A DNA stretch of 64,000 nucleotides from Parablautia sp. Marseille-Q6255 (GCF_951230155.1 NZ_CATNVD010000021.1:24022-88021); one strand, 5' to 3'; shown: positions 32,565 through 42,756, counted from the first letter of the stretch. Notes: generated by a model from the sequence alone, not told the origin. Translations and numbers: made by a program.

Positions 32565-34172
32565 CTAGCCGATCACTGTCACGCCGCCTTCATCCCATAC
32601 CTCCGGCGGATCTGCCTGAGGTGCATCCGTCTGAGGCGCGTTTGTCTGCGGCGCCTCGGTCTGTGGTGCGTCTGTCTGAGGCGCATCCGTCTGAGGCGCA
32701 TCTGTCTGTGTCGTCTCTGACTGCGGCGCTTCTGTCTGCGGCTGTACGCCATTTGCCAGAATGCTCTGCACCTGAGAAAGGTTGTTCTGCCCGATCGCCC
32801 CGTAGAGTGCCGTTGCGAGCGCCTGATTATCTGTCACAACTCCGACCTCATAGATCGCCGGAGACGCCTGATAATTGCTGCTGTTCACCTGTATTGTCTC
32901 AGAAAGAACACCGTCGTAATAGATATTTTTCCAGAGCACTGCCGACAGCCCCTGATGCGGGGACTGCACCTGCGCCAGGTAGCCGACATTCTGATCCGTC
33001 TTTGCCACAAGCTTGATATTCTGCGCCGGATCTGTCTGCCCTGTCGTCTCGCTGACAAATTCTATAGAACGATTTGCCGGACGCGTCTCCACGCCAAAAA
33101 TAGTGAAATTCAGTGTACCGGCATACGCAGATCCTGAAATATAGATCGGGTATTCCAGTGTATTGGTAAATGCAAGATCCATCACACCTTCCGCGATCGC
33201 TGCATCCTTGGACGGATCTACGTAGTTGACGATCATCGTGTGGTTTGATCTGGCATCGATCTGCACCTCTGATTTTAAAAGTGCATTATAAAGAGTCGTC
33301 GACACCTGGCAGATACCGCCTCCATAGGAATCTACTACCTGCCCCGCCTCATAAGACGGCGCCAGCTCATATCCATTTTCTGCTGTAAAAGGCACGACCG
33401 CATCCGTGACCGAAAAACTTTCTCCCGGGAGCAGCAGCGTTCCGTTCAGCTTGGAAACGCCGTTTTCAACGTTCTTTGCACGCCCTGCTGAAGATGCCGA
33501 ATAGTCTGTTGTCGCCGAGCCGAGCACATCATCCATCTGCTCCAGAAGCTCTGCTGTGACCACCGGAGAGACACGGTCCACAATCGCCTCGACCGTCCGG
33601 TCGCCTGCCTCGTAGTCAGACATCTCCTCCTGCAGACTCGCCAGAGTCGCCTGTGCATCAAGGGTCAGGCCGTCTGTACCGCCCTCTACATGCAGTCCGC
33701 CATCCTCTCCAACGTAGCAGGTTCCCTCGACCGGCTCGGAATTAAACTGTGCGCATGACTCTACGAAAGCCTCCTGTGCCTCTTCATCCAGCTCATATTC
33801 TATCTCATATTTCGCACTCTGATTCTGAAGATCCTTCTGCTCTTTGTAGCGGCGCACGATATTCCCCGTCTGCCCAAGCTGACTGATCTCCTCGATCAGC
33901 TCCGGGTTGTCCCATTTCAGTCCAAGCTCGCCCCAGCTCTTTGAGACAGTGGAATCCCCCATCTGTATCGTGATCACAGAAGAAGACAGCTTCTCTACCT
34001 CGCTCTCCACATACTCCTGCGCCTCCTCCGGCGTCATCCCGCTTACGTCCTTATCTCCGATAAAGACGCCCTCGCTGATCACACTCTCTCCAGAGGACGC
34101 ATATACGGCACTGCCAAGCCCGCACAGCAAAAGCACTGCCGCGCCTGCCGCTATGTTCCATTTGTTCTTCAT
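32565..34172 (-). CDS. VanW-family exported protein with acidic Thr/Pro/Gln tail
   Basis: 535 residues from ATG at 34172 (GGGGA upstream). N-terminal membrane/signal segment (about 5-25), two tandem putative peptidoglycan-binding repeats (VSGMTPEEAQEYVESEVEKL near 45), VanW domain (about 235-370: YELAPSYEAGQVVDSYGGGI and ICQVSTTLYNALL), a G5-like or beta-rich segment, and a tail of repeated (Q)TDAPQ/TEAPQ units near 490-525. VanW-type proteins are cell-surface and of uncertain function, named from vancomycin-resistance loci; no resistance genes are here. It follows a 36-residue membrane peptide gene by 14 bp. Confidence 0.88.
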   Translation of the reverse strand: MKNKWNIAAGAAVLLLCGLGSAVYASSGESVISEGVFIGDKDVSGMTPEEAQEYVESEVEKLSSSVITIQMGDSTVSKSWGELGLKWDNPELIEEISQLGQTGNIVRRYKEQKDLQNQSAKYEIEYELDEEAQEAFVESCAQFNSEPVEGTCYVGEDGGLHVEGGTDGLTLDAQATLASLQEEMSDYEAGDRTVEAIVDRVSPVVTAELLEQMDDVLGSATTDYSASSAGRAKNVENGVSKLNGTLLLPGESFSVTDAVVPFTAENGYELAPSYEAGQVVDSYGGGICQVSTTLYNALLKSEVQIDARSNHTMIVNYVDPSKDAAIAEGVMDLAFTNTLEYPIYISGSAYAGTLNFTIFGVETRPANRSIEFVSETTGQTDPAQNIKLVAKTDQNVGYLAQVQSPHQGLSAVLWKNIYYDGVLSETIQVNSSNYQASPAIYEVGVVTDNQALATALYGAIGQNNLSQVQSILANGVQPQTEAPQSETTQTDAPQTDAPQTDAPQTEAPQTNAPQTDAPQADPPEVWDEGGVTVIG

Positions 34173-34186
34173 AAAATAAATCCCCT

Positions 34187-34297
34187 TTAAATGCCGAGCG
34201 CCGGCAGAATGGAACCGCACACCATCGCAAGCACAATGATGATCACGATCGCTGCCGCTATCTTTTTCTGTGTCTTAGAGTTGTTAAAGTTCATCAT
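34187..34297 (-). CDS. 36-residue single-span membrane peptide
   Basis: ATG at 34297 with GAGGTGAT 4 nt upstream, ending in TAA. The peptide begins MMNFNNSKTQKKIAAA, then a hydrophobic segment (VIIIVLAMVCGSILPALGI) to its end. A strong ribosome binding site and its position 14 bp before the VanW start suggest a real, coexpressed gene. The second ATG at 34294 may be used. Function unknown. Confidence 0.65.
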   Translation of the reverse strand: MMNFNNSKTQKKIAAAIVIIIVLAMVCGSILPALGI

Positions 34298-34302
34298 ATT
34301 GA

Positions 34303-35016
34303 TCACCTCTTCATTTTTCCATACTCCAGTATAATACCGTCAATCATCCGGGAAGCTTCGCTTTTCGTCAGCATCTCGATTTTAACGTTATTTTCTATTC
34401 TATGATATTTTAATAAATCCCGCAAGTATACTTTTTGTGAATTTGTGATCGGGCTTTCCTTCTTAATCTTAAAAACAAGCGGCACCGCTTTAAACTGCTC
34501 CGGGTGATCCTCTCCAAAATCCTCCTTCAGACGCTCATACAGCCTTGCCGCAGTCAGCGCGTCATCCAGCGCCCGGTGATGCTGCTCCTGTGTGATCCCA
34601 TAATATGCAGCCATTTTATCCAGAGATTTTCCGGGCAGCTGCGGCAGGCACGATCTCGATATGGCAAGCGTGTCGATCCCTCTGCGCTCAAAGGTCCCGC
34701 CCAGATTTACGACGCTGCGCTTCATAAAGCTGTAATCAAACAGTACGTTGTGCCCGAGCAGGATCTCCTCCCCGGCAAAATCCAGAAAGCCCTCCACAGC
34801 CTCCCGCGTCCCCGGACTGCCCTGTATCATTTCCTGCGTGATCCCGGTAAGCTGTGTGATCCGCTGCGGGATCTCTATCCCGCAGTCGATAAATGTCTCA
34901 TACGTCCCCGTCACTTCTCCGCCTTCTACCCGTACTGCGCCAATCTCCAGTATCCTGTCGTATTTCGGGCGCAGCCCCGTAGTCTCCAGATCAAACGCTA
35001 CATAACTGTCTTCCAT
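34303..35016 (-). CDS. DnaQ-like 3'-5' exonuclease (DEDDh)
   Basis: 237 residues from ATG at 35016 (AGGAGGAAGAG just upstream), overlapping the radical SAM gene end by 26 bp. Exo motifs: FDLETTGLRPKYDRI (D, E), LGHNVLFDYSFM, and HHRALDDALTAARL (H, D). It resembles the proofreading exonuclease of PolC/epsilon type but is freestanding. The C-terminal 60 residues (SQKVYLRDLLKYHRIENN onward) are an extra basic domain. Role in DNA or RNA trimming is likely. Confidence 0.88.
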   Translation of the reverse strand: MEDSYVAFDLETTGLRPKYDRILEIGAVRVEGGEVTGTYETFIDCGIEIPQRITQLTGITQEMIQGSPGTREAVEGFLDFAGEEILLGHNVLFDYSFMKRSVVNLGGTFERRGIDTLAISRSCLPQLPGKSLDKMAAYYGITQEQHHRALDDALTAARLYERLKEDFGEDHPEQFKAVPLVFKIKKESPITNSQKVYLRDLLKYHRIENNVKIEMLTKSEASRMIDGIILEYGKMKR

Positions 35017-36931
35017 CTCTTCCTCCTGTTCCTTCTCCCGCCTGTTTCCCCGGCCTGAAGATACACTGCACGGACGCATTGCCTGTGAGCGGACTGCGTT
35101 TCTGATAGTCAAACAGCAGCCACACGCCGGACTCGCAGACTTCCCGGGAGGCTTCGATACCGGATACTTCCACGCCGGCCGCTGCGGCTGTCTGCAATGA
35201 AACGCGCTCCAGATGTGTCATCCGCATCAGCTGCTTCCAGGTCCTGTCTTCATACTGCATCAGATATTGACGCGCTCCCTCCCCGCTTTGATAAAACGCT
35301 GCGATCGCCTCCCTGTACTCCTTCTGATCCTGCGCCCAGTCCGGTCTGGTCTTCGCATTTTCTCTGAGGTACAGATCAACCGTCAGCAGCTCGTCAAAGC
35401 GGCGCCTCTCTTCATCTGTATGGCCGTCTCCTGCTGTTATCTCTGCGATGAACCCGCGCAGCATCTCAAAGCGCTGCAGTCTCGAATAGGATCTGCCATC
35501 CTCCCCGTGCGCGCGGTAATACCGGGCAAGCGCCTCATAAAGGGCAAACGGCCGCTCAAACAGCTGCTCCAGAGCTTCTATGGTGCAGCAAAACTGGCGG
35601 CTGTTATAATAAACCTCCAGCATTTCTTCTATATCTTTTAAATGCAGCAGCTCCCCGCAGGAGATCCACCGTGTCGCAAGTACCTCATACGGCGGCTCGC
35701 TGCGGTAAAGGATCCCGTACTCCTTCGCACAGCGATGCATCCGGGAACCGCGCAGAACTTTCAGAAAACCAAGCTGCAGCTCCTGAGGCTTCAGACGATA
35801 TACCTCATCAAAAGATTTTTTAAAGCTGTCGAGATCCTCATACGGAAGTCCGGCGATCAGATCCAGATGCTGATGGATATTGCCTCCGGCGGCGATCCTT
35901 TGTACCGCATTCTGTATCTTTTCAAAGCTGTCCGAGCGGCAGATCGCACGAAGCGTCCGGGGATTTGTTGTCTGCACACCGATCTCCAGCTGCACCAGTC
36001 CCGGCCGCAGCGTGGCAAGCAGAGCGATCTCCTCGTCAGTCAGAAGATCAGCCGCTATCTCAAAGTGAAAATTAGTCACGCCATTATCATGCTCTTTGAT
36101 AAATTTCCAGATCTCGATCGCATGGCTGTGTCTGCAGTTGAACGTGCGGTCTACAAACTTTACCTGCGGGACGCGCCGCTCCAGAAAATAGAGAAGCTCC
36201 TGCTTTACAAGGGAAAGACTGCGAAAACGCACCGTACGGTCCAGCGAAGAAAGACAATAGCTGCAGGAAAACGGACAGCCTCTGCTGCTCTCATAATAGA
36301 TGATCCGGTTCGCGAATATCTCCTCCTGCTCCTGCACAAATGGCTGCCCGTAGACAAATGGCAGCTCATCAAGCGTACCCATATGCGGCGCTGCCGCTGT
36401 AGTGACGATCCCGTCACCATTCCTGTATACGATCCCGGCAATATCTTTCAGAGCCATCCCGGGTCTGCTCCCTTCCCCCTGCTCCTTTGTTTCCCGGACG
36501 ATCCTCTGATCCGTCATCACAGGTACGCCCGCAGCATCCTCCCGGGTCAGATAATATTCCAGGACCTTTGCAAAGGTTCGCTCTCCCTCCTGACACATCA
36601 CACCGAAAAACTGCGGATTTTCCATCAGAAATGCCTCTGCGTCATAGGAGACCTCCGGTCCTCCGACCCAGATCACAAGCTCCGGCATCACCTTTTTCAG
36701 GTTCGCCGCAAGCTCACAGATCACGCTGCGGTTCCAGATATAGCAGGAAAAAAACAAAAGCTGCGGCTGTCTGCGCCAGATCGACCGGAAGATGTCATCC
36801 GTATGGTGGTTGATCGTATACTCTGCCAGCTCAACCATCTCTGCGTACGCTCCCGCCGCTGCCTTCAGGCTGTACACAGCCAGATTTGAATGTATGTATT
36901 TGGCGTTGATCGCCACAAGTAAACTATTCAT
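34991..36931 (-). CDS. B12-binding-domain radical SAM protein (DUF4080 type)
   Basis: 646 residues from ATG at 36931; the longer frame would use GTG at 36949. N-terminal cobalamin-binding-like domain (about 1-130: LLVAINAKYIHSNLAVYSL, WVGGPEVSYDAEAF). The radical SAM core begins near 215 with SSRGCPFSCSYCLSSLDR, carrying the CxxxCxxC 4Fe-4S motif, then KFVDRTFNC and DLIAGLPYEDL. The C-terminal ~220 residues are DUF4080-like. Substrate unknown. Widespread in Clostridia as a housekeeping-like gene. Confidence 0.88.
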   Translation of the reverse strand: MNSLLVAINAKYIHSNLAVYSLKAAAGAYAEMVELAEYTINHHTDDIFRSIWRRQPQLLFFSCYIWNRSVICELAANLKKVMPELVIWVGGPEVSYDAEAFLMENPQFFGVMCQEGERTFAKVLEYYLTREDAAGVPVMTDQRIVRETKEQGEGSRPGMALKDIAGIVYRNGDGIVTTAAAPHMGTLDELPFVYGQPFVQEQEEIFANRIIYYESSRGCPFSCSYCLSSLDRTVRFRSLSLVKQELLYFLERRVPQVKFVDRTFNCRHSHAIEIWKFIKEHDNGVTNFHFEIAADLLTDEEIALLATLRPGLVQLEIGVQTTNPRTLRAICRSDSFEKIQNAVQRIAAGGNIHQHLDLIAGLPYEDLDSFKKSFDEVYRLKPQELQLGFLKVLRGSRMHRCAKEYGILYRSEPPYEVLATRWISCGELLHLKDIEEMLEVYYNSRQFCCTIEALEQLFERPFALYEALARYYRAHGEDGRSYSRLQRFEMLRGFIAEITAGDGHTDEERRRFDELLTVDLYLRENAKTRPDWAQDQKEYREAIAAFYQSGEGARQYLMQYEDRTWKQLMRMTHLERVSLQTAAAAGVEVSGIEASREVCESGVWLLFDYQKRSPLTGNASVQCIFRPGKQAGEGTGGRDGRQLCSV

Positions 36932-36957
36932 CGTCCCCTGTCTCTCCACGGAAAAGG

Positions 36958-36991
36958 GGGTGCCGCAAAACGCATCTATTTTGCAGCACCC
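36958..36991 (-). terminator. Terminator after glucokinase
   Basis: GGGTGCcGCAAAA (36958-36970) pairs with TTTTGCaGCACCC (36979-36991); CCCCCTTTTCC follows on the minus strand. It separates glcK from the radical SAM gene. Confidence 0.8.
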
Positions 36992-37015
36992 GCCTGATCG
37001 TTATATCATCACAGA

Positions 37016-37948
37016 TTACAGTACCATCTTTGCTGCGCCGCAGATCCCGGCATCATTGCCGAGCGTCGCCAGTGCAAACTCCGTCTGACGGCACATAGAA
37101 AACGCATATTTGCGGTACGGCCCCGTCACATAATCCAGAAGGATCTCTCCCGCCTTGGAAACTCCTCCTCCGATCACGATAATCTCCGGGTCTGACACTG
37201 CGGCAAAAACAGCAAGCGCCTTTCCAAGATATGTACCGAAGCGCTCTGCCACCTGGATCGCCAGTGCATCGCCTTCCTTTACCGCATCCCACACAGCCTT
37301 TGCCGTCACCTCCGTATCCCGCAGTGCGGACGGAGCATTCGTTGACGCCAGAAGCTCTCTGGCAAGACGCACGATACCAGTCGCGGAAGCTACCTGCTCC
37401 AGACAGCCGCAGTTGCCGCAGTTGCACGGCTCTGTAATTGCATCCTCTACGTGAGCATGTCCGATCTCCCCGGCAGCCCCATGTGCTCCTGCCACGATCC
37501 TGTCATTGATAATGATGCCCCCGCCGACGCCAGTGCCAAGCGTCACCATGATCATACTGTGATGACCGGCGCCGCCGCCCTTCCACAGCTCTCCGAGTGC
37601 TGCCACATTTGCGTCATTTCCTGCCCTGACCGGAAAGCCTGTCAGCCGCCCGAGATCTCCTGCAATGTCCACATATCCCCAGTGCAGATTTACTGCGCAC
37701 GGCACTTCTCCCGCCTCATTGACCGGTCCCGGCACACCGACTCCGACGCCTGCGATCTCCTCGCGTTCCAGTCCTTTTTCCGCGATCTTTGCCATAATCG
37801 TTTCTGCCACATCCGGGAGGATATGGACGCCGTTATCTTCTGTGCGCGTCGGGATCTCCCATTTGTCGAGGAGTTCTCCGCTCACATCAAACAGACCGCA
37901 TTTTACCGTGGTACCTCCGACATCGATTCCAAAACAATATTTCTTCAT
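37016..37948 (-). CDS. glcK: ROK-family glucokinase
   Basis: 310 residues. ATP site IDVGGTTVKCGLFD, ROK region GTGVGGGIIINDRIVAGAHG, and the zinc motif CNCGNCGCLEQ. The EIGH-type motif (GEIGHAHVED) supports a glucose-type kinase. It starts 3 bp after hprK, so both carbon-control genes are coexpressed. Confidence 0.93.
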   Translation of the reverse strand: MKKYCFGIDVGGTTVKCGLFDVSGELLDKWEIPTRTEDNGVHILPDVAETIMAKIAEKGLEREEIAGVGVGVPGPVNEAGEVPCAVNLHWGYVDIAGDLGRLTGFPVRAGNDANVAALGELWKGGGAGHHSMIMVTLGTGVGGGIIINDRIVAGAHGAAGEIGHAHVEDAITEPCNCGNCGCLEQVASATGIVRLARELLASTNAPSALRDTEVTAKAVWDAVKEGDALAIQVAERFGTYLGKALAVFAAVSDPEIIVIGGGVSKAGEILLDYVTGPYRKYAFSMCRQTEFALATLGNDAGICGAAKMVL

Positions 37949-37951
37949 TTT

Positions 37952-38902
37952 TTATTCCTGCTTTCCTGCATTTTTCATTAAACTGTTCTGTACGCGGTTG
38001 TAAAGCTCCTGCGCCGCATTGTAGCCCATCTTTTTCTGACGGTGGTTGACTGCTGCCGACTCTACGATGACAGCGAGATTTCGTCCCGGGCGGATCGGAA
38101 GGGAATGACATACCACACGGTTTCCGAGGAACTCTGTGTACTCCTCCTCCAGACCGAGCCGGTCGTACTCCTTGTCTCTGTCCCACTCCTCCAGCTTGAT
38201 CACCAGATCGATCGACTGTGTATTCTTTACACTCTCTACACCGAAGAGCGTTTTTACATCAATGATACCAATACCCCGCAGCTCGATAAAGTGCCGCGTG
38301 ATATCCGGCGCTGTACCGATCAGCGTCTCATCGCTGACTCTGCGGATCTCCACCACATCATCTGTCACGAGGCGGTGTCCTCTCTTGATCAGCTCCAGAG
38401 CTGCCTCACTCTTTCCGATGCCGCTCTCACCCATGATCAGGACACCCTCACCGTACACATCCACAAGCACCCCGTGGATCGAAATACACGGAGCCAGCTC
38501 AACGTTCAGCCACCGGATGATCTCCGCCATAAAATCAGAGGTCGTCATTTTCGTGGAAAAAATAGGAACCTCATATTTTTTCGCAAGGCGGAGCATGTCC
38601 TCGTCCGGCTGCATCATCGTTGTATAAATAATGCACGGAACCTGATAGGACAAGAACTTTTCGTATACAGGAAGCTTCTGCTCCTGTGTCAGATGCTCCA
38701 GATATGTGTACTCTACATATCCGATGATCTGTACGCGCTGTGAATAAAAGTGGTCAAAATATCCTGTAAGCTGAAGCGCCGGACGATTGATCTCAGAAGT
38801 AACAACCTTTTTTCCGGACATGTCGATCTCCGGAGTCAGGTTTTCCAGTTTCATCTTATCGGCCAGCTTTTCGAGCGTAACACTGCTCACCATACCTGTC
38901 AT
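37952..38902 (-). CDS. hprK: HPr kinase/phosphorylase
   Basis: 316 residues. Walker A GESGIGKSEAALEL near residue 160, and the HprK signature ELRGIGIIDVKTLFG. It phosphorylates HPr on serine, the central step of carbon catabolite repression in Bacillota. That makes CcpA-type control of the fructoside genes at the left of the window plausible. It lies between uvrC and glcK, a common gene order in Clostridia. Confidence 0.96.
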   Translation of the reverse strand: MTGMVSSVTLEKLADKMKLENLTPEIDMSGKKVVTSEINRPALQLTGYFDHFYSQRVQIIGYVEYTYLEHLTQEQKLPVYEKFLSYQVPCIIYTTMMQPDEDMLRLAKKYEVPIFSTKMTTSDFMAEIIRWLNVELAPCISIHGVLVDVYGEGVLIMGESGIGKSEAALELIKRGHRLVTDDVVEIRRVSDETLIGTAPDITRHFIELRGIGIIDVKTLFGVESVKNTQSIDLVIKLEEWDRDKEYDRLGLEEEYTEFLGNRVVCHSLPIRPGRNLAVIVESAAVNHRQKKMGYNAAQELYNRVQNSLMKNAGKQE

Positions 38903-38983
38903 TGCAAAACCCTCCTGTTCTATTTTCTTCTTTATTATAATAATTCCTTCCTGCTTTGTCCAGACGTAAGGCGTGTTTATTTC

Positions 38984-40885
38984 CTATTCCTCTCCCTCCG
39001 TCACGGTCACCTGCACAGAGGCATCCGGCGCATGAAAAAACTCATAAACCTGCCGCGCGCTGCGCGCGTTCATTGACGGTGCGTTTGCAAGCTGCTCCAG
39101 CGTCGCATCCCGTATCGCCTCCTGCGTCTTAAAGGTCCGCAGCAGCGCCTTGCGCCGCGTCGGCCCGATCCCCTCAATATCATCCAGAATGGATCTGACC
39201 TGCCCTTTGCTGCGCAGACTTCTGTGATATTCGATCGCAAACCGGTGCGCCTCATCCTGGATCCTCGTCACCAGCTTAAACGCCTCTGACCGCGTATCGA
39301 TCGGAATTTCCAGATTATTAAAATAAATCCCCCGCGTCCGGTGGAAATCATCCTTTACCATACCGCAGACCGGAATCGAAAGACCAAGCTTCTCCAGCAC
39401 GCCAAGTGCAATGTTGACCTGTCCGCGTCCGCCGTCCATCAGCAGCAGATCCGGAAACCGGCTGAAGCTTCCCATCTCGTAGCCAAGCCCCTTCTCCTCC
39501 AGTTCCCTTCGTTCTTCCAGCCCGTGCGTTAAGCGTCTTACAAGTACCTCCTCCATACTTGCATAGTCGTTTGGTCCCTGTACGCTTTTTATCTTGAACT
39601 TGCGGTAATCGCTGCGCTTTGGCTTGCCTTTCTCATATACGATCATAGATCCGACCGACTCAAAACCGCTGATATTTGAAATATCAAATGCCTCCATCCG
39701 CATGGCTCTCTCGATCCCAAGCAGCTTTTCAATCTCATGGACAGCGCCGATCGTCCTTCCTTCCTCTCTCTTGATCCGTTCCCGGTCCTGTGATAAAACG
39801 ATCGAAGCATTTTCTCCTGCCAGCTCCACAAGCTTCTCCTTCGTCCCTTTTTTCGGCACCTTCAGGTATACGCGCTGCCCACGCTTTTCACTGAGCCATT
39901 TTTCAATGATCTCCTGATCCTCTACCTCTGTCTCAAGCATCAGCTCACGCGGAACGAACGGTGTTCCCGCATAATACTGCTTGATAAAGCTTCCCAAAAT
40001 GGTTGCCTTCGTATCATGCGGCGCAACGCGCAGATAAAAATGCTCTCTCCCGATCATCTTTCCGTCACGGATAAAGAATACCTGTACGACTGCATCATTG
40101 CCGTCTGCGCGAAGCGCCAGCACATCCTTGTCCTCTCCATCTCCATGCGTGATCTTCTGGCGCTGTGCGATCTGATTGACACTCTCTATCAGATCGCGGT
40201 ACTCCGCCGCCTCCTCGAACTCCATATTTTCCGCCGCAGCTTCCATCTTTTTGCGCAGCATCTCCAGCACCGGAGCGTGATTGCCATTTAAGAACTCCAA
40301 AGCGCCGTCAATCGATCTGCGGTACTCTTCTTTGCTGACATTGCCCTGGCAGGGCGCCGTACACTGCCCGATATGGAAATACAGGCACGGCCGTTCCTTC
40401 CCGCAGTCTCTGGGCAGATTCTTCTGACAGGTGCGCAGCTTATACAGCTTTCGGATCAGATCGATCGTGTCCTTTACTGCCGCTGCGCTCGTATACGGGC
40501 CAAAATATTTCGACTTATCCTTTTTCATCCTGCGCGCAAAAAGTACCCGCGGAAAATCTTCTCCGAGGGTAACTTTGATAAATGGATAACTCTTATCATC
40601 CTTTAGCATCGTATTATATTTGGGCCGGTGCTCCTTGATCAGATTCGATTCCAGCACCAGCGCTTCCAGCTCAGAATCTGTCACGATGTACTCAAATCTG
40701 CGGATCCGCTCCACCATCTGCACGATCTTGACGCTCTTTCCTCTGCTGCTCTGAAAATACTGCCGCACACGGTTTTTCAGGCTGATCGCCTTCCCGACAT
40801 AAATGATGTCGTCATGCTCATCGTGCATAATGTAGACGCCCGGGCGCGCGGGCAGTTTTTTCAGTTCTTCTTCTATATTAAACAT
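38984..40885 (-). CDS. uvrC: Excinuclease ABC subunit C
   Basis: 633 residues from ATG at 40885 (AAAGGACACAG upstream); the frame from 40963 would overlap the preceding gene. GIY-YIG nuclease at the N-terminus ([20 protein letters not shown]), UVR domain near 205-240, UvrC RNaseH-like nuclease ([36 protein letters not shown]), and C-terminal helix-hairpin-helix pair. It makes both incisions in nucleotide excision repair. Confidence 0.96.
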   Translation of the reverse strand: MFNIEEELKKLPARPGVYIMHDEHDDIIYVGKAISLKNRVRQYFQSSRGKSVKIVQMVERIRRFEYIVTDSELEALVLESNLIKEHRPKYNTMLKDDKSYPFIKVTLGEDFPRVLFARRMKKDKSKYFGPYTSAAAVKDTIDLIRKLYKLRTCQKNLPRDCGKERPCLYFHIGQCTAPCQGNVSKEEYRRSIDGALEFLNGNHAPVLEMLRKKMEAAAENMEFEEAAEYRDLIESVNQIAQRQKITHGDGEDKDVLALRADGNDAVVQVFFIRDGKMIGREHFYLRVAPHDTKATILGSFIKQYYAGTPFVPRELMLETEVEDQEIIEKWLSEKRGQRVYLKVPKKGTKEKLVELAGENASIVLSQDRERIKREEGRTIGAVHEIEKLLGIERAMRMEAFDISNISGFESVGSMIVYEKGKPKRSDYRKFKIKSVQGPNDYASMEEVLVRRLTHGLEERRELEEKGLGYEMGSFSRFPDLLLMDGGRGQVNIALGVLEKLGLSIPVCGMVKDDFHRTRGIYFNNLEIPIDTRSEAFKLVTRIQDEAHRFAIEYHRSLRSKGQVRSILDDIEGIGPTRRKALLRTFKTQEAIRDATLEQLANAPSMNARSARQVYEFFHAPDASVQVTVTEGEE

Positions 40886-40956
40886 TTCTGTGTCCTTTCT
40901 CAAATGCAATATATCGCCTTTCTCCGATGCGAAGCTTTCCGGTTTTCCGTAAGATA

Positions 40957-41499
40957 TTACCACATCACATCCAGAAGCTTCGCATTTGCCGGATTGATGC
41001 GGATCTCCACATCGTAGGAACGATCAAAATCATACGTGCTGAATTTATGCTGTTTGAGTTCTCCCAGAAGCTGGTCGCGGCATTCCATCAAAAGCTGCAT
41101 CATCTCCTCAAACTCCAGTCCGTCCTTCCAGTATACGCCGACCTCGGCGGTCTTCCCACGGGAACTGCCCGTATCCTCATAGACCTCCGTATGCCCGAGA
41201 TAAATCTCCCCGTATGCACTCGCGTACGTCACATCAAACCATACTTCATCACGCGGTACTGTCTTATCCTCCGTCACCTTAATATCATTAGACGCCCAAT
41301 AGAGATACGGGCGGAGCGTATCATACTTTTCTGTTCCAAGCTCCCAGACGAGATGCTTTGTCTGCATTTCTTCTCCTGCAAGAGAAACGTGTCCCTGATA
41401 CTCCATCTCACTGTACTCTGCAAATCCGATCCCTGCTCCGATACCTGTAAGCAGGACTCCAAACAAAATCAAAACTGCCATACTCTTTCGAAATGTCAT
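40957..41499 (-). CDS. Hypothetical exported protein, third gene of PadR operon
   Basis: 180 residues. N-terminal membrane/signal segment (about 6-28), then a soluble region with many aromatic and acidic residues ([30 protein letters not shown]). No family recognised. Its ATG overlaps the stop of the DUF1700 gene (ATGA). In similar PadR/DUF1700 operons the third gene is often an exported DUF4097 protein; this one does not look like that. Confidence 0.75.
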   Translation of the reverse strand: MTFRKSMAVLILFGVLLTGIGAGIGFAEYSEMEYQGHVSLAGEEMQTKHLVWELGTEKYDTLRPYLYWASNDIKVTEDKTVPRDEVWFDVTYASAYGEIYLGHTEVYEDTGSSRGKTAEVGVYWKDGLEFEEMMQLLMECRDQLLGELKQHKFSTYDFDRSYDVEIRINPANAKLLDVMW

Positions 41500-42443
41500 T
41501 TTGTTTCCTCCTCTCTGTATCCCTGCTTATTTTCCCGCTTTTTCTTACCTGTAAATACCCAGCTAAGCAGGATCCCGACGGTCCCGAGTGTGCACAGCAC
41601 CAGCCCCAGCGCAGCCACGCCAATACCGACGACCGGATAGCCCTGTGCGATCAGCACCGCAACCATACCCGTGCCAAACAGACTAAACAGCCCAAACACC
41701 AGAAATGGCGCCGCGCATAAGAGCAGAGCTCCTTTGATGCAAAATACTGCGCACAGCCATGTGATCCGGACGCAGCCATCCCAGAACCTGCGCAGCCAGG
41801 ACCGCCCCTGTGTGCCTGCCATCCGCGCTGCCTGGCGCTCCCGGCGTTGTTCGAGACCTTCCTCATATCGTCTGCGCCGCTCCTCCCGCCGTTTTTCCCG
41901 ACGCTCATATTTTTCTTCCCTCATTTTTTCCCGTTCCTCCTCTCTTTGCTGATATTGTTCTGACTGTGCCTCCTCCGCAGATGGACGCCCTGTCAGACGA
42001 CGTACCAGCCTGCATATGCGCTCCCACGCCGCACAGGCCAGATTCCACCAGAACAGGAAAAAATGTCTGATCAGCTGCCAGAGTCTCGTACCGGCACGCT
42101 CTGCGGCCTTTCCTGCGCTCTGCGCCGCCTGTCCTGCCTTTTCCGCTGTCTCATTTACTGCTTTGCGGACATTCTGATACAGCTTCTTCTCCCTGTCCCC
42201 GTCCGCTTTCTGCTCCTGCGATCCTCCCGAAACGTACGCCGCATTAATGCTGTATGCATCCAGAAGCTCAGCGATCAGTTCTTCTATACTGCCGAAGTCC
42301 TTTACCGCCTCTTCCTCACTCATCCCATTTGCGATCTTCAGGTCAATATGCTGCGCATACTCCTCCAGAACATCCTGACGCTCTTTTTCATTCAGCACAT
42401 GCAGCCGTTTTTCCAGCTCCTGCAAAAACTCCGCTTTACTCAT
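41496..42443 (-). CDS. DUF1700/HAAS-domain membrane protein with long charged helix
   Basis: 315 residues from ATG at 42443, overlapping the PadR gene end by 8 bp. The N-terminal HAAS-type domain (about 1-60: LQELEKRLHVLNEKERQDVL, EEEAVKDFGSIEEL) is followed by an amphipathic stretch. A continuous Arg/Glu-rich region near 165-220 (repeated REEEREKMREEKYERREKRR type) is likely a stable single alpha-helix. Two or three membrane segments lie at the C-terminus. Such proteins are partners of PadR regulators in envelope-response operons. Confidence 0.82.
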   Translation of the reverse strand: MSKAEFLQELEKRLHVLNEKERQDVLEEYAQHIDLKIANGMSEEEAVKDFGSIEELIAELLDAYSINAAYVSGGSQEQKADGDREKKLYQNVRKAVNETAEKAGQAAQSAGKAAERAGTRLWQLIRHFFLFWWNLACAAWERICRLVRRLTGRPSAEEAQSEQYQQREEEREKMREEKYERREKRREERRRRYEEGLEQRRERQAARMAGTQGRSWLRRFWDGCVRITWLCAVFCIKGALLLCAAPFLVFGLFSLFGTGMVAVLIAQGYPVVGIGVAALGLVLCTLGTVGILLSWVFTGKKKRENKQGYREEETK

Positions 42444-42756
42444 TGCTATTCTCCTCCAAAAAATCATTTACCTTTTTCCAGAAACCATGCCACTCGCCCA
42501 CAAGCGTCTCCCGGTAGAGTACGCCTGCCGCAGTCAGATGATAATACTTGCGCGGCGGTCCCTCGGATGATTCCCTCAGATAGGTCTCAAAATAGTGCTC
42601 ATTCGTCAGCCGTTTGAGCAGTGGATAGATCGTCCCCTCATTCACATCGATCACACGTGACACCTCTGCCACCAGCTCATACCCGTACATATCTTTTCTG
42701 CTGACAGCCACGAGTACGACCATCTCGAGGACTCCCTTTTTAAACTGAGGATTCAT
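42436..42756 (-). CDS. PadR-family transcriptional regulator
   Basis: 106 residues, the short PadR-s1 type. Winged HTH: MYGYELVAEVSRVIDVNEGT, then IYPLLKRLTNEHYFETYL and GPPRKYYHLTAAG. It is the first gene of a three-gene overlapping operon and probably represses its own promoter, where a palindrome spans the -35 box. Confidence 0.93.
   Translation of the reverse strand: MNPQFKKGVLEMVVLVAVSRKDMYGYELVAEVSRVIDVNEGTIYPLLKRLTNEHYFETYLRESSEGPPRKYYHLTAAGVLYRETLVGEWHGFWKKVNDFLEENSNE

Noticed and set aside
32565..34172. Vancomycin-resistance locus because of the VanW-like gene
   Set aside because: No vanH, ligase, vanX or VanRS genes are nearby. VanW-like proteins are common in Clostridia without resistance.
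35642..36889. 415-residue plus-strand open frame opposite the radical SAM gene
   Set aside because: The antisense frame is open because of codon bias. The minus strand has clear radical SAM and cobalamin-domain motifs; the plus frame has none.
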